64,000 bases of DNA from positions 31,141 through 95,140 of the forward strand of contig DAOTWD010000120.1 of assembly GCA_034435975.1 (NCBI GenBank). The letters run 5' to 3'. Below, one piece after another: positions 8,842 to 18,218 of the stretch (the first letter of the stretch is position 1; each line of letters begins with the position of its first letter). The notes under the pieces are model-generated. The model had not been told where the DNA came from. It was given only the letters and a program-made list of their open reading frames with translations, and ran no database searches. A program made the translations under genes and the position numbers. Origin of the DNA: CAKZQX01 sp034435975 (GTDB lineage: Bacteria > Chloroflexota > Chloroflexia > Chloroflexales > Chloroflexaceae).

Positions 8842-9999
8842 TTACTGGATGGCATACTGAAGGATGTCAGTTAATTCGGCCTCGGTCAGTGTGATTGGAT
8901 TGCCCTGCATACTGCTGGCACGCCTGGCCTGGGCTACCACTGCAGGTATATCGGCTGCTGTGATACCGGATGCGGATAGGGATGGAAGTCCCAGTTCGCT
9001 GCCCAGTTGCTGCACCCACATCACGCCATCGCTGGCACGAGCCGTAGGCTGATCAGTGACGATCTGGGCAATCTGATCGTAACGTGCCAGGGCCGGTGAG
9101 TCTGGCGCACGTGCCTGTAATGCTTGCACATTAGCTGCCATCACAAACGGGAGCAGGCGGGCACAGATTACCCCGTGGGCGAGCGGAAACATGCCGCCCA
9201 GAGGTGCCGCGAGGCCATGCACCGCACCAAGCTTTGCATTCGCCAGAGCCAGGCCGCCACACAGGCTGGCAATAGCCATATCGGTGCGAGCTGACAGATC
9301 ATAGCCGTGGTGGCATGCCTGACGTAGGGAGCGGGCGGCACGGGTAATTCCTTCGCGACAAAATCCATCGGTCAGTGGTGTAGCCGCAGGGGAAACGTAT
9401 GGCTCAATACACTGCGTTAATGCATCCAGCCCGGTACTGGCAGTAATCGTCGGTGGCAGATCCAACGTGAGTTCGGGATCGATCAACGCCAGTCGGGGCA
9501 GCATCAACGGGCTGCGCATACTGACCTTCACATGCCGTTCCGGGACAGCCAGGACAGCATTGCGCGTCACTTCGGCACCGGTGCCAGCTGTGGTGGGCAG
9601 GGCGATATAAGGGGCGGCAGGGATAGTCAAGGGTTGCCCGCGGCCAACAACTTCCAGGTAGTCCAAGGGATCACCGGGATTGGTGAGCAACGCAGCGATA
9701 GCTTTGCCGGTATCAACCACACTGCCACCGCCCATGCCGATTACCAGATCGCAGTTAGCATGCTGTGCCTGTTGCAAGCCAGCGAGTACTAACGCTACCG
9801 TTGGCTCATGATCAACGGTGAAGATCGTGGTAGTGATGCCATGCGCATGCAACTGATCAACGAGCATTGCCATGCGCGTGGCCGAACGACCACCCACTAC
9901 CAGTGCCCGTTGACCGTGTGCCGATGCCAATGATCCCACTTCATACAGCGTACCGGCACCGAACACGATGCGTGTCGCTGTCGCAAATTCAAACCGCAT
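8842..9999 (-). CDS. Iron-containing alcohol dehydrogenase family protein
   Basis: 385 residues, the standard length of group III (iron-type) alcohol dehydrogenases. These cytosolic NAD(P)-linked enzymes include 1,3-propanediol, lactaldehyde and maleylacetate reductases. The nucleotide-binding GMGGGSVVDTGKA and the PTTAGTGAEVT block are clear, and the metal ligands are in TGLDALTQCIEPYVS and AVHGLAAPLGGMFPLAHG. Its start overlaps the end of the upstream small monooxygenase-like gene by 11 bp, so the two are translated from one message. The substrate cannot be read from the sequence. Confidence 0.9.
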   Translation of the reverse strand: MRFEFATATRIVFGAGTLYEVGSLASAHGQRALVVGGRSATRMAMLVDQLHAHGITTTIFTVDHEPTVALVLAGLQQAQHANCDLVIGMGGGSVVDTGKAIAALLTNPGDPLDYLEVVGRGQPLTIPAAPYIALPTTAGTGAEVTRNAVLAVPERHVKVSMRSPLMLPRLALIDPELTLDLPPTITASTGLDALTQCIEPYVSPAATPLTDGFCREGITRAARSLRQACHHGYDLSARTDMAIASLCGGLALANAKLGAVHGLAAPLGGMFPLAHGVICARLLPFVMAANVQALQARAPDSPALARYDQIAQIVTDQPTARASDGVMWVQQLGSELGLPSLSASGITAADIPAVVAQARRASSMQGNPITLTEAELTDILQYAIQ

Positions 10000-10312
10000 C
10001 GGGCAACTCCCACCGGGTATCAGCCGGGAAAACCGCAGTGTAGGTGATACTGGTGCGTGGTTCGGCCATCATATCGGCCACCGTGTCGCGCCAGCGGGCA
10101 TAGTGTGCAGTAGCCTTGTGTTGCGCTGGCGCATCATCATGACGATAGATCTCCATCAGCACAAAGCGTGTCGGGTCATCCGCCTGCTGAATGACATCGA
10201 AGCGTACCACGCCTGGTTCCTGAATGCTATGGCGGGCATTGTCAAGCGTTGCAGTCTTGAACGCATCTACACAATCTGGCTTGACATGCACAAAGACATG
10301 CACAATACGCAT
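9989..10312 (-). CDS. Antibiotic biosynthesis monooxygenase (ABM) domain protein
   Basis: 107 residues, one ferredoxin-like ABM domain as in LsrG, YgiN and small quinol monooxygenases. Family hallmarks are the N-terminal MRIVHVFVHVKPDCVDAF, a central PGVVRFDVIQ, FVLMEIYRHDDAPAQHKAT and a conserved H/Y-W pair. Such proteins act as dimers without cofactors, or as isomerases. The ATG at 10312 was preferred over an upstream in-frame start (10387) because homology starts there. It overlaps the alcohol dehydrogenase gene downstream, suggesting that the two act on the same small carbonyl or quinol compound; that link is inference. Confidence 0.85.
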   Translation of the reverse strand: MRIVHVFVHVKPDCVDAFKTATLDNARHSIQEPGVVRFDVIQQADDPTRFVLMEIYRHDDAPAQHKATAHYARWRDTVADMMAEPRTSITYTAVFPADTRWELPDAV

Positions 10313-10967
10313 AACGCTACCTTTCCTTATGATGCGAATGCGGGTATTGTACCACATCTCATATATCTCTCGTCTGACCCGCTCCACTTTAGCTGAACAT
10401 ATACAGGACGTACGCGGTGGTATAGGCCGATAGCCTTTTCGCCTGCAGCAGAGTAGTACGTGTTTCTTCTACACTGCTACAGGCCAGAACGGTCGGTGGA
10501 GAACCCACCGCATAACTTATGTAACCTGGCAGATGCGAGACGCACACCGATGGCCCGTATGGTGGAGCCAACGCGGTGTATCGAGGCCATCTTGATGCGG
10601 TACATGAAATCGTCGCAGCATGAGACGAAAGCCTGGAATCCAGAAGACACGTCAGATAGACTTGCTCTAGCAGCACAGCGACGTGACGGCTCCCAGGCCG
10701 AAAACACCTGTTGCTCTTTGAGACTACCGCCCCGAAGAGGAAGTGAGGGGAGCGGAGTGAGGAGTGAGAAAATAGCCGGCAGAACATAGGAAATAGAGAA
10801 CCATTGGAACCATTGGAGAGGACTTCTCTTTCCTCCTTTCTATTTCCTCTATCTCTCCTATTTCCTATTTCCTATTTATTGGGCGAAAGCCGCTCAAGCG
10901 GTGAAGCCCTCCTATCCCAGAGCTGCAGCTCTTGTTGCGCTACAAGCCATTTTTGCAAAAGAGCGCG
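10313..10967. other. 655-bp gap with dispersed repeat
   Basis: No gene is supported, although several frames are open by chance. The part from 10759 to about 10880 is a second copy of the repeat at 1186-1270. The 14-bp palindrome AGAGCTGCAGCTCT lies at about 10919-10932. Confidence 0.55.
10759..10858. repeat. Dispersed intergenic repeat, copy 2
   Basis: Aligns with 1186-1270 through the same ordered blocks. This copy has a duplicated CCATTGGAA word and is followed by a TTTCCTATTTCCTATTT tract complementary to its AGGAAATAG start, so it could fold into a long imperfect hairpin. Confidence 0.6.
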
Positions 10968-11987
10968 CTAACGATGCGCAGCGATCAGGGTGTGGGCTGC
11001 AACCGGATGTTGTTGGCACTCCAATAATGCACTGAGGATCAAGGGAGCGACGATGGTTGCATCGGATTCGATGACAAACATGGGAGTCTCTGATGTCAGC
11101 TTATCCCAGGTAATTTTCTCGTTGGGCGTCGCTCCGGAATATGAGCCATATGATGTGGTTGAGTCTGAAATCTGGCAGAAATAGGCCCAGGGTTGCACCG
11201 GTTGCTGGAGGTCATATTTGATCGATGGCACCACACAGATCGGAAAGTCGCCTGCAATACCACCGCCGATCTGAAAGAAGCCTACTCCAGCCCCGGCTGA
11301 CAGGGTGTGGTATATGTCATAGAACCATGCCATATACTCAATCCCAGATTTCACAATGCTGGCCTGGCATTCACCGGTTTTCACGTATGAGGCAAAAATA
11401 TTACCAAACGTCGAGTCCTCATAACCGGGAACCAGCAGTGGCAGGTTGGCCTGTGCTGCCGCCAGCAACCAGCACTCCTGGGGTGGCCCGGACTGCAACT
11501 CTGGCCCGACGGCCTGCACCAGTTCGTAGAAATATTCGTGCCAGAAGCGCCGTTGCCCCTGGCCTGAGGCATGAATCCACATCGGGACAATAATCTTCTC
11601 GACTGCACGGAAGGCTTCATCTTCAGGAATACTGGTATCAGTCACACGGCGCATACGCGCACTCAGAATGCGGGCGTCATCCTCTTTGCGCAGATAGCGA
11701 TAGTCAGGAAAGTCCTGGTAGTGTTCGTGGGCAACCAGCCGAAACAGCGACTCCTCAAGGTTGGCCCCTGTTACCGAAAGGCCGTGGATCAAGCCGGCAC
11801 GGATAGCCGGAGCCAACGTAATCCCAAGACGCGCCGATGACATGGCTCCAGCAATAGCCCAGAACATCTTCCCCCCGGCAGCAATATGCTGCCAATAGGC
11901 AAGTAATGCATCACGGGTGGATCGGGCATTGAAGTTTGTATAATTTCGTAGCACAAAATCAAGGATTGGCGTTTCGGTCGTAGTCAT
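10968..11987 (-). CDS. Deoxyhypusine synthase-like protein
   Basis: 339 residues, matching the deoxyhypusine synthase (DHS) family along its whole length. The eukaryotic and archaeal enzyme transfers the aminobutyl group of spermidine to a lysine of eIF5A. Bacteria have no eIF5A, and bacterial homologues are thought to act on free polyamines (homospermidine synthase-like) or other acceptors. NAD-binding signature segments such as GAMSSARLG, the VTGANLEESLF block and IGGGIAGDFP are present, and the active-site lysine region NEKITWDKL corresponds to NEAVSWGKI of the human enzyme. The ATG has an AAGGAA ribosome site. The gene stands alone and is preceded by an AT-rich region. Confidence 0.88.
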   Translation of the reverse strand: MTTTETPILDFVLRNYTNFNARSTRDALLAYWQHIAAGGKMFWAIAGAMSSARLGITLAPAIRAGLIHGLSVTGANLEESLFRLVAHEHYQDFPDYRYLRKEDDARILSARMRRVTDTSIPEDEAFRAVEKIIVPMWIHASGQGQRRFWHEYFYELVQAVGPELQSGPPQECWLLAAAQANLPLLVPGYEDSTFGNIFASYVKTGECQASIVKSGIEYMAWFYDIYHTLSAGAGVGFFQIGGGIAGDFPICVVPSIKYDLQQPVQPWAYFCQISDSTTSYGSYSGATPNEKITWDKLTSETPMFVIESDATIVAPLILSALLECQQHPVAAHTLIAAHR

Positions 11988-12667
11988 ATTTTTCCTTACT
12001 ATGATACAAATTTACAGTCGATTATAATACTAAAATACTATCGTTTAGATAAACGTTTTTACAGTTTTTACGGAACCTTCAGTTTCTCCTTTTCGTTGCC
12101 TCCAAATCACCCGATCTGAACGGTTACATGAAAATACTTTTTGTGTGAATAGACCATGCTAACTCGGATCGCAAGATTGATATGCTGATGGATCGACCAT
12201 AAGTACATGCCATTGTGTCACCCACGTTAAGAACATAATGTACGTAGTGATACAGTCAGGATCCCCTGTCATCTTCGGCAGAATCGTTGGTATCTGCACC
12301 ATTATACTACGACTTACACCAATCCTCTTATCTACTCGTTGTACTATAGCCAGCCTATTGTGATGGTAGACAACGTGGAGTCCCGGCGAAAGCCTCGACT
12401 CCGATGCTGCACAACAAATGTAGGATTACTATAGCATCCCGGCAAACGGTTATCAAGAATCGCGGTTGAATATCTGTCTATGGACGATTGGAGGTGGTAT
12501 AATCAGCATAAGCATAACTGACCGAACTTACGCAGTGAGCGTCCGTGCCGGAACCTATTGCGGTCAATTTATGATGGTATGATGCATGTCTTACAAGTGA
12601 ACAGCCGACACAACCGAGAGCAGAAAAACCCTATCCACCGCATAACTCCTGTCACCAAAAGAAACGA
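11988..12667. other. 680-bp AT-rich intergenic region
   Basis: Divergent spacing between the DHS-like gene and dus. It contains the DHS promoter and an extended -10 sequence for dus (TGGTATAAT at 12495-12503). A GGAGTC...GACTCC stem, resembling the 1098-1143 palindrome, lies at about 12379-12403. No coding region is supported. Confidence 0.55.
12021..12049 (-). promoter_or_regulatory. Possible promoter of the DHS-like gene
   Basis: A perfect TATAAT on the minus strand (12021-12026) with a poor -35 hexamer TCTAAA 17 bp away. It lies in the most AT-rich stretch of the gap, 34 bp upstream of the start codon. Confidence 0.4.
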
Positions 12668-13717
12668 GTGAATGATAACGTAACAATGATCCAGTTTGAA
12701 CAAGCACAGATCCAAAACCTCCCGACCACCTATCGCATTGGAACCATAACGATCACACCGAATATCATTCTGGCACCAATGGCCGGTGTTACTGATAGCA
12801 TCTTCCGCCGTATGATTCTGAGCATGGGTGGCTGCGGCCTGGTGAGCAGTGAGATGACCAATGCCGCCAGTGTCAGCCCCAAACTGTTGAAGCGCCACAC
12901 GTTGCTTGACTATGTGCCCGAAGAGCGTCCGTTCACGATGCAACTGAGTGGCAGCGATCCCGACCTGGTGGCACGGGCAGCACAGACCGTCCAGGAGTTA
13001 GGGGCCGATATTCTGGATATTAACTGTGGTTGTCCTTCGCCCAAAGTGACTGGCGGTGGCCATGGGGCATCGCTGCTGCGGGATCTGCCGAAGCTGCGGC
13101 AGGTATTGCGAGCGGTGCGGGCAGCGGTGACAATTCCGGTCACGCTCAAGTTTCGTGCGGGATGGGACGAACAGCAGCTCAACTATCTCGATACAGCGCG
13201 GATTGCGGAGGATGAGGGGATCGCGGCCCTGACGCTCCATCCACGCACCCGTGAGCAGCGTTATACTGGCCAGGCTGACTGGAGCCGTATCGCCGCCATC
13301 AAGCGTCATGTGAGCATTCCAGTCATTGGGAGTGGCGATGTCACGGATGCTCACACTGCGCTGTGGCGCCTGTACACCAGCGACGTGGATGGGGTGATGA
13401 TCGGACGTGGCGCGATAGCTAATCCCTGGATTTTTGCCCAGATTGCACAGCTACGGCGCGGTGAGCAGCCTGTTGTGCCCACACCTGCCGATAAGTGTGC
13501 GTTCCTGCGGCGCTATTTTACAATGTGTCTGGAAGAAATGCCAGAGCGCCTGGCACTCAACAAATTGAAGCAGTTTATCAGCCAGTTTCAGATCGGCTTG
13601 CCCGGTAGCGCTGCCTTCCGTGCCAGCATTCATCACTCCACCAGTGCCGCTGGTGCCTGGCAACAACTGGACGCATTCTTTGCGTCCTATATCGAACCGG
13701 CCCGGATAGCTGCGTGA
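12668..13717 (+). CDS. dusB: tRNA-dihydrouridine synthase (DusB type)
   Basis: 349 residues. The enzyme reduces uridines in tRNA D-loops using FMN and NADPH. The FMN barrel begins with IILAPMAGVTDSIFR; DINCGCPSPKV carries the catalytic Cys (residue 122); LKFRAGWDE, LTLHPRTREQRYTGQADW and DGVMIGRGAIANPW are the RNA- and phosphate-binding blocks of the DusB group. A shorter start at codon 7 (12686) is possible. A single extended -10 element at 12495-12503 is the only promoter signal. Three plus-strand genes follow, but the next gene is 72 bp away, so co-transcription is likely rather than certain. Confidence 0.93.
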   Translation: MNDNVTMIQFEQAQIQNLPTTYRIGTITITPNIILAPMAGVTDSIFRRMILSMGGCGLVSSEMTNAASVSPKLLKRHTLLDYVPEERPFTMQLSGSDPDLVARAAQTVQELGADILDINCGCPSPKVTGGGHGASLLRDLPKLRQVLRAVRAAVTIPVTLKFRAGWDEQQLNYLDTARIAEDEGIAALTLHPRTREQRYTGQADWSRIAAIKRHVSIPVIGSGDVTDAHTALWRLYTSDVDGVMIGRGAIANPWIFAQIAQLRRGEQPVVPTPADKCAFLRRYFTMCLEEMPERLALNKLKQFISQFQIGLPGSAAFRASIHHSTSAAGAWQQLDAFFASYIEPARIAA

Positions 13718-13789
13718 ACTGACCACCTACTGTAGATATGCAGACAGACGACAATTCATTTCATTCGGAATGCCAGGAAGGGATCCAGA

Positions 13790-15016
13790 ATGCCTGTCTC
13801 AATACCAATCGACGACATCAGTACCCAATATATCACCCTCGCCTTTGCCCTGGAGCAACATGCCGAGGGCTTTGTGGATGCGTATTTTGGCCCACCAGCT
13901 CTACGTCCTGGTGGCTCGCCGCGTCCACTGCAGTCAATTGCGACTGATGTGGAGGCGTTGCGCCAGCAGGTGCAGCAGAGTGATTATCCGCTGCGACGTA
14001 AGGAGTTTCTGGCGATTCAATTGCGGGCAATGGCGGCACTGGCCCGCAAACTGGCGGGTGAACCACTCACCTATCGCGATGAAGTACGCCTGCTGTTCGA
14101 TATCGAACCGTATCACACGCCCGAAATTGTCTTTGAGGAAACTATCGCCGCCTTGAACGAAGTGCTGCCGGGTACTGGCACGCTGGCGGAGCGCATGGCC
14201 GCATGGAAGCGGCGTTACGAGGTTACGCCATCTGTCGCTCACCAGATGATCGACCGTATCGCCACCGAAGCACGATCACGCACCCTGGCCTTTGTTTCGC
14301 TGCCGGCGAATGAGGTGGTTGAATTCACGTTGGTCAATAACAAGCCATGGAGCGGGTATAACTGGTACCTGGGCGGTGGTCGTTCACGAGTCGAAATTAA
14401 TATCGACCTGCCCATTCGTGCCAGTTCGCTGCTGGATCTGGTGTGCCATGAAGCCTATCCTGGACACCACACTGAACACATGTTGAAGGAACGGGTCTTG
14501 TATGTTGAGCGCGGCTGGGGTGAGCACGCTATTCAGCTGATCAACACACCACAGTCGGTGATTTCTGAAGGTATTGCTACGCTGGCCGCGGATATGATTT
14601 TTGGCGATGAGGCAGCAAGCTGGGCCGCGCAGGAGGTTTATCCGCTGGGGAATATTGCTGCTCAGTCCGAGCAGGAGCAGCGGATTAGCGCAGCCAACCG
14701 GGTGTTGCGAGCGTTGAGTGCCAATGCGGCGCTGCTGTTGCACGAACAAGGAGCCGATGCAGAGGAAGTGGTACAGTATATTATGCGCTATGGCTTGCGT
14801 AGCGAGCAAGAAGCGCGCCAACAGTTGCGCTTTATCCATACACCTTTGTGGCGGGCCTATACCTTTACCTACCATGTAGGGCGTGATTTGCTGCAACGTT
14901 GGTTTGCTCGTGGCAACAGGTTAACGCGCTTCCACCAGATGCTGACTGACCAGATCTATCCTTCGCTGGTTGAGCAGTGGGTGTTGGAAGAAGAGCGCAG
15001 TTGTGTGAGTAATTAA
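13790..15016 (+). CDS. DUF885-family metalloprotein
   Basis: 408 residues. DUF885 proteins resemble M32-type zinc carboxypeptidases in fold and are often annotated as peptidases without assay. The signature HEAYPGHHTEH lies near residue 220, with a downstream SEGIATLAADM that supplies the acidic ligand. The N-terminal half is helical and rich in charged residues. No signal peptide is visible, so it should be cytosolic. The next gene starts one base after its stop codon, so the two are translationally linked. Peptidase activity is an inference from the family. Confidence 0.82.
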   Translation: MPVSIPIDDISTQYITLAFALEQHAEGFVDAYFGPPALRPGGSPRPLQSIATDVEALRQQVQQSDYPLRRKEFLAIQLRAMAALARKLAGEPLTYRDEVRLLFDIEPYHTPEIVFEETIAALNEVLPGTGTLAERMAAWKRRYEVTPSVAHQMIDRIATEARSRTLAFVSLPANEVVEFTLVNNKPWSGYNWYLGGGRSRVEINIDLPIRASSLLDLVCHEAYPGHHTEHMLKERVLYVERGWGEHAIQLINTPQSVISEGIATLAADMIFGDEAASWAAQEVYPLGNIAAQSEQEQRISAANRVLRALSANAALLLHEQGADAEEVVQYIMRYGLRSEQEARQQLRFIHTPLWRAYTFTYHVGRDLLQRWFARGNRLTRFHQMLTDQIYPSLVEQWVLEEERSCVSN

Positions 15017-15017
15017 G

Positions 15018-15560
15018 ATGCATGACGGTTATCTGTTTACCCTTGGCATTTGCGGTAGTACGGCAGCCGATCATCCAGCACTGTTCGTCCTGAATACTAT
15101 GCTGACCGCGTTGCCACCAGTCAAGCGAGCGGCCTATCTCGGGCCGGTGTTGCCGCTGGATCAGCATGGGCAGTTGCATGATACGCTGCTTGAGCCAATT
15201 GTATGCGATATGCACGATGCGGAGCTGCTGCTGATCGTGACCCCGGTGTCAGCAGCAGCCCTGCCAGTGCGACTGACTGCCCTGCTGAATCATGTGGTAC
15301 CGTTGGCAGACAATGGCATGCTGCGCGATAAGGTCGTGGTGCTCGTGGTGATTACGCCCGACACGGTACCAGCCGAGATGACTCCGCTGCAGCGCTTGCA
15401 GCATTTTTGCGTCGCAGCCGGTATGCAGATTGCCGGGCAACGATCCTTTACCGCCAGTATGGCCACACAACCGTCCGCTATTGCGGCAGTGATGGCGCTG
15501 GCGCAGCAGGCCTATACTGAGGCGCGGCAACGTGTACCAGCTGCATTACCCCACATGTAA
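15018..15560 (+). CDS. Flavodoxin-fold NADPH-dependent FMN reductase-like protein
   Basis: 180 residues. The order of an N-terminal LGICGST loop for the FMN phosphate, a TPVSAAALPVRLTALLNHV segment matching the TPEYxxxxPxxLKNALD motif of the family, and a later KVVVLVVITP strand support an NADPH-dependent FMN reductase fold. The similarity is distant; the usual tyrosine of TPEY is missing. It starts one base after the DUF885 gene. The reading frame continues past the stop codon into a LuxR-type remnant, which is probably coincidence or the trace of a deletion. Confidence 0.6.
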   Translation: MHDGYLFTLGICGSTAADHPALFVLNTMLTALPPVKRAAYLGPVLPLDQHGQLHDTLLEPIVCDMHDAELLLIVTPVSAAALPVRLTALLNHVVPLADNGMLRDKVVVLVVITPDTVPAEMTPLQRLQHFCVAAGMQIAGQRSFTASMATQPSAIAAVMALAQQAYTEARQRVPAALPHM

Positions 15561-15720
15561 GCCATCCGTATTGCCAGGGGATTGTCCCATCAGGAAATCG
15601 CTGTACAACTGGTCGTGAGGCTGAGTACGGTCAAGAAACACATCAACAACAATCTACAGCAAGCGAGATGCTCATAACTACACCCAGGCCATAGCGCAGC
15701 ACGAAAGCTGGATCTGTTGT
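15561..15720 (+). pseudogene. Remnant of a LuxR/MalT-type DNA-binding domain
   Basis: From 15561 to the stop at 15675-15677 the plus strand encodes IARGLSHQEIAVQL and LSTVKKHINNN, an almost perfect C-terminal half of a LuxR helix-turn-helix. In another frame after this, TQAIAQHESW matches the usual TQAIARAREL end of MalT-like regulators. There is no start codon, no N-terminal part, and at least one frameshift, so this is a decayed gene tail. The rest of the gap to 16061 holds a 10-bp inverted repeat (ATGCACACCG at 15958-15967 with 15991-16000). Confidence 0.75.
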
Positions 15721-16061
15721 GATCGATCCTGTCGCTTCATCTGCTTCACTATCGACCTCACCCACTCATTGTTGACACTTCACTGGGGCTAACGCAAGGA
15801 CATGCCAACGCCTGGAAATAGACACCTCGTGCATCATCTCAACTAAAACCATGATACAATGGAGGGCGGAACTTTCCCACTGCTTTCAGCGCCTCGACCT
15901 GATTTGTTGAAACCAGGTTGAGGATCATTATTTAGAACGACCTTGCGCGAATCACAGATGCACACCGATCCCCATGGGTTCTGGGTAAGACGGTGTGCAT
16001 TGGTGTGTATTGGTGATGCATCCAATGATGTGAACCGTTCCTCTAAGGAGATAATTGGATT

Positions 16062-17342
16062 ATGCACAAGCGACTGATTATTTTTCTGCTGGTTCTCATC
16101 AGTGTGTCCTGTGTACCTGCGTGTACCCTGTCTGCGCCAGTAACCAGCGACGGCTCCGTGCCGACTATGACCACGCTGCGTGTCTGGTCACAACATGATC
16201 TGACCGACCAGAGTCGCACAACCAGCGTGCTGATGCAGCAGCACGTGGCTGATTTCGAGGCAGCTACCGGTATCAGTGTTGAGTATGAACAGATCGCCTG
16301 GGATCAACTGGCCCCTAAGCTGGCCCTGGCCGTGCAGTCAGGTGGGGTGGTACCCGATGTCGTCGAGACTGGACGGCAACATATTCCCACGCTCTTCCAT
16401 GTTGGTGCACTGGCAGCGCTGGATGACCTGCTGGCGGCAGAGACGTGGGTGGCTGAGCTTGACGAACGCGATAGCCAGAGTTGCATCATTGATGGTCATC
16501 GCTATTGCGTCGCCAATCTGGTGCGCGGTGGCATAACCTACTATCGTGCGTCTGCTTTCCCGGATGGCTTCCCAGAAACGCATAGCGCCTGGCTCGATGC
16601 CGGCGCACGTCTTCAGGCTGAAGGGATGTATCTCAGCACGTTTTTTGCCGGGCGCAGCTATGCCGCAATTGAGTGGGCCTGGGCACCCTGGATCTATTCA
16701 AACGGTGGGCGCATCTTTGATGAGCAGGGCCGACCTGCCTGGGCAACGCCAGAGGTAGCCGAGGTACTGGACTATGCACGTACATTGTTCGCTCGTGGCT
16801 ATCTGCCTGCCAGGATTATTACCGGTGATATTCCCACCGGCGAGTTACCCTGGATCGAAGGTGAAGCAGCTTCATTTCGAGGGGGTACCTGGTCGTTTCT
16901 GTATGTGCCCAATCTGCGGGAGGGCATTGAGACTGACACGGTGCGGGTGACGGGTGGTCTGCGCTTTAACGACGGATCGGCATATGTTTTTCTGAACAAT
17001 GAGAGCTGGATTGTGCCCACCGGTGCCAGAAACCCGACTGCCGCTGCTGCCTGGATAAGCAGCCTGATGCAACCCGATTTTCTGGCAGCCTGGAGTAAAG
17101 CACAGTTTGGCATTCCCACCCACCCGGCTGCCCAGGCACTACCCGACTTCGATACCCCGTTTTATCAACAGATTATGTCCATTCTGCGAGAACAAGGACG
17201 CTATATGGATCGCAGCCCCTATTATGTCGAGAGCATGGATACCCTGGCGATCGCTGTGCAGGAGATTCTGCTCAACCCCGAACTGGACATCCAGCAACGG
17301 TTACAGGCCGCTGAGGTCGAAATCTTGCAGCGCTACTGGTGA
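16062..17342 (+). CDS. ABC transporter sugar-binding lipoprotein
   Basis: 426 residues, an extracellular solute-binding protein of family 1 (the maltose-binding type). A signal peptide ends in VPAC, giving a lipoprotein cysteine at residue 21. The mature domain has the usual LRVWSQHDL start, DQLAPKLALAVQSGGVPDV-type helix and a WAWAPWIYSNGGRIFDEQG segment that lines the sugar site. An AAGGAG ribosome site precedes the ATG. Two permease genes follow at once, so this is the capture component of a carbohydrate importer; the sugar is unknown. The 10-bp inverted repeat at 15958-16000 could be an operator. Confidence 0.92.
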   Translation: MHKRLIIFLLVLISVSCVPACTLSAPVTSDGSVPTMTTLRVWSQHDLTDQSRTTSVLMQQHVADFEAATGISVEYEQIAWDQLAPKLALAVQSGGVVPDVVETGRQHIPTLFHVGALAALDDLLAAETWVAELDERDSQSCIIDGHRYCVANLVRGGITYYRASAFPDGFPETHSAWLDAGARLQAEGMYLSTFFAGRSYAAIEWAWAPWIYSNGGRIFDEQGRPAWATPEVAEVLDYARTLFARGYLPARIITGDIPTGELPWIEGEAASFRGGTWSFLYVPNLREGIETDTVRVTGGLRFNDGSAYVFLNNESWIVPTGARNPTAAAAWISSLMQPDFLAAWSKAQFGIPTHPAAQALPDFDTPFYQQIMSILREQGRYMDRSPYYVESMDTLAIAVQEILLNPELDIQQRLQAAEVEILQRYW

Positions 17343-17356
17343 AGAGGAACGCATTC

Positions 17357-18205
17357 ATGCGCAGATGCTACCCTTACCTGCTGATCGCCCCGGCTTTAGG
17401 CCTGATCAGCATGGTGAGTCTCTATCCCACGCTGTACAGCCTGTACCTCAGTCTACACCGTATCCGGCGGGGTACCATGGAGTGGGTCGGGTTGCAGAAT
17501 TTTCGCACCATTTTAACCAGTGCTTCTTTCTGGCAGAGTCTGCAACATACGCTCGTTTTTGGCGTCTGTTTCGTCAGTATCACGCTGATCTGTGCTTATG
17601 CTCTGGCATTGATGTTCAACCGCAAGCTGGCGCTGAATGGTTTGTATATGACCATTATCTTCGTCCCCTGGATGTTATCCGACATTGTTTCCGGTGTTAT
17701 GTTCCGCTGGCTCTTTTTACCCCATACGGGCTTCGGCCACCAGGTGTTGGAGGCGTTACTGGGTACAAGCAACCTACCGGGCACACCTGCTGGTGCCATG
17801 GGTATCGTTATTGGCGCGACTGTCTGGCAAGCGACGGCCTTCGCTATGCTGTTGCTGCTGGCAGGATTGCAGACTGTGCCGCGCGAGATCTATGAGGCGG
17901 CCTTGATCGACGGTGCCACACGCTGGCAGAGTTTCTGGTATATCACGTGGGCATTCGTACGTCCAACGACAATGATCACCACGCTGTTTCTAACAATCCA
18001 GGCGATCAATACCACTGGGATGTTTCTGGCAATTACCGAGGGTGGGCCAGGCCGGGCCACGGAAGTACTGAGCCTGTACATGTACCGGGAGGTTATCACC
18101 TTCTTTAATTTTGGCTCGGCGGCAGCGCTCTCGGTGATTATGTTCGTCCTCAACGCAGCGCTGGCAACGATCTATATTCGTACCCTCCGGGCTGAAACGG
18201 TCTGA
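17357..18205 (+). CDS. Sugar ABC transporter permease, MalF/UgpA type
   Basis: About 282 residues with six predicted membrane helices. The EAA loop, the contact site for the ATPase, reads EIYEAALIDGATRWQSFWYIT. The reading frame can start at a GTG (17339) overlapping the preceding stop, but the ATG at 17357 has an AGAGGA ribosome site 8 nt upstream and starts directly before the first hydrophobic helix, so it is preferred. It pairs with the permease downstream as a heterodimeric channel. Confidence 0.92.
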   Translation: MRRCYPYLLIAPALGLISMVSLYPTLYSLYLSLHRIRRGTMEWVGLQNFRTILTSASFWQSLQHTLVFGVCFVSITLICAYALALMFNRKLALNGLYMTIIFVPWMLSDIVSGVMFRWLFLPHTGFGHQVLEALLGTSNLPGTPAGAMGIVIGATVWQATAFAMLLLLAGLQTVPREIYEAALIDGATRWQSFWYITWAFVRPTTMITTLFLTIQAINTTGMFLAITEGGPGRATEVLSLYMYREVITFFNFGSAAALSVIMFVLNAALATIYIRTLRAETV

Positions 18206-18218
18206 AGGAGCAACCGCC

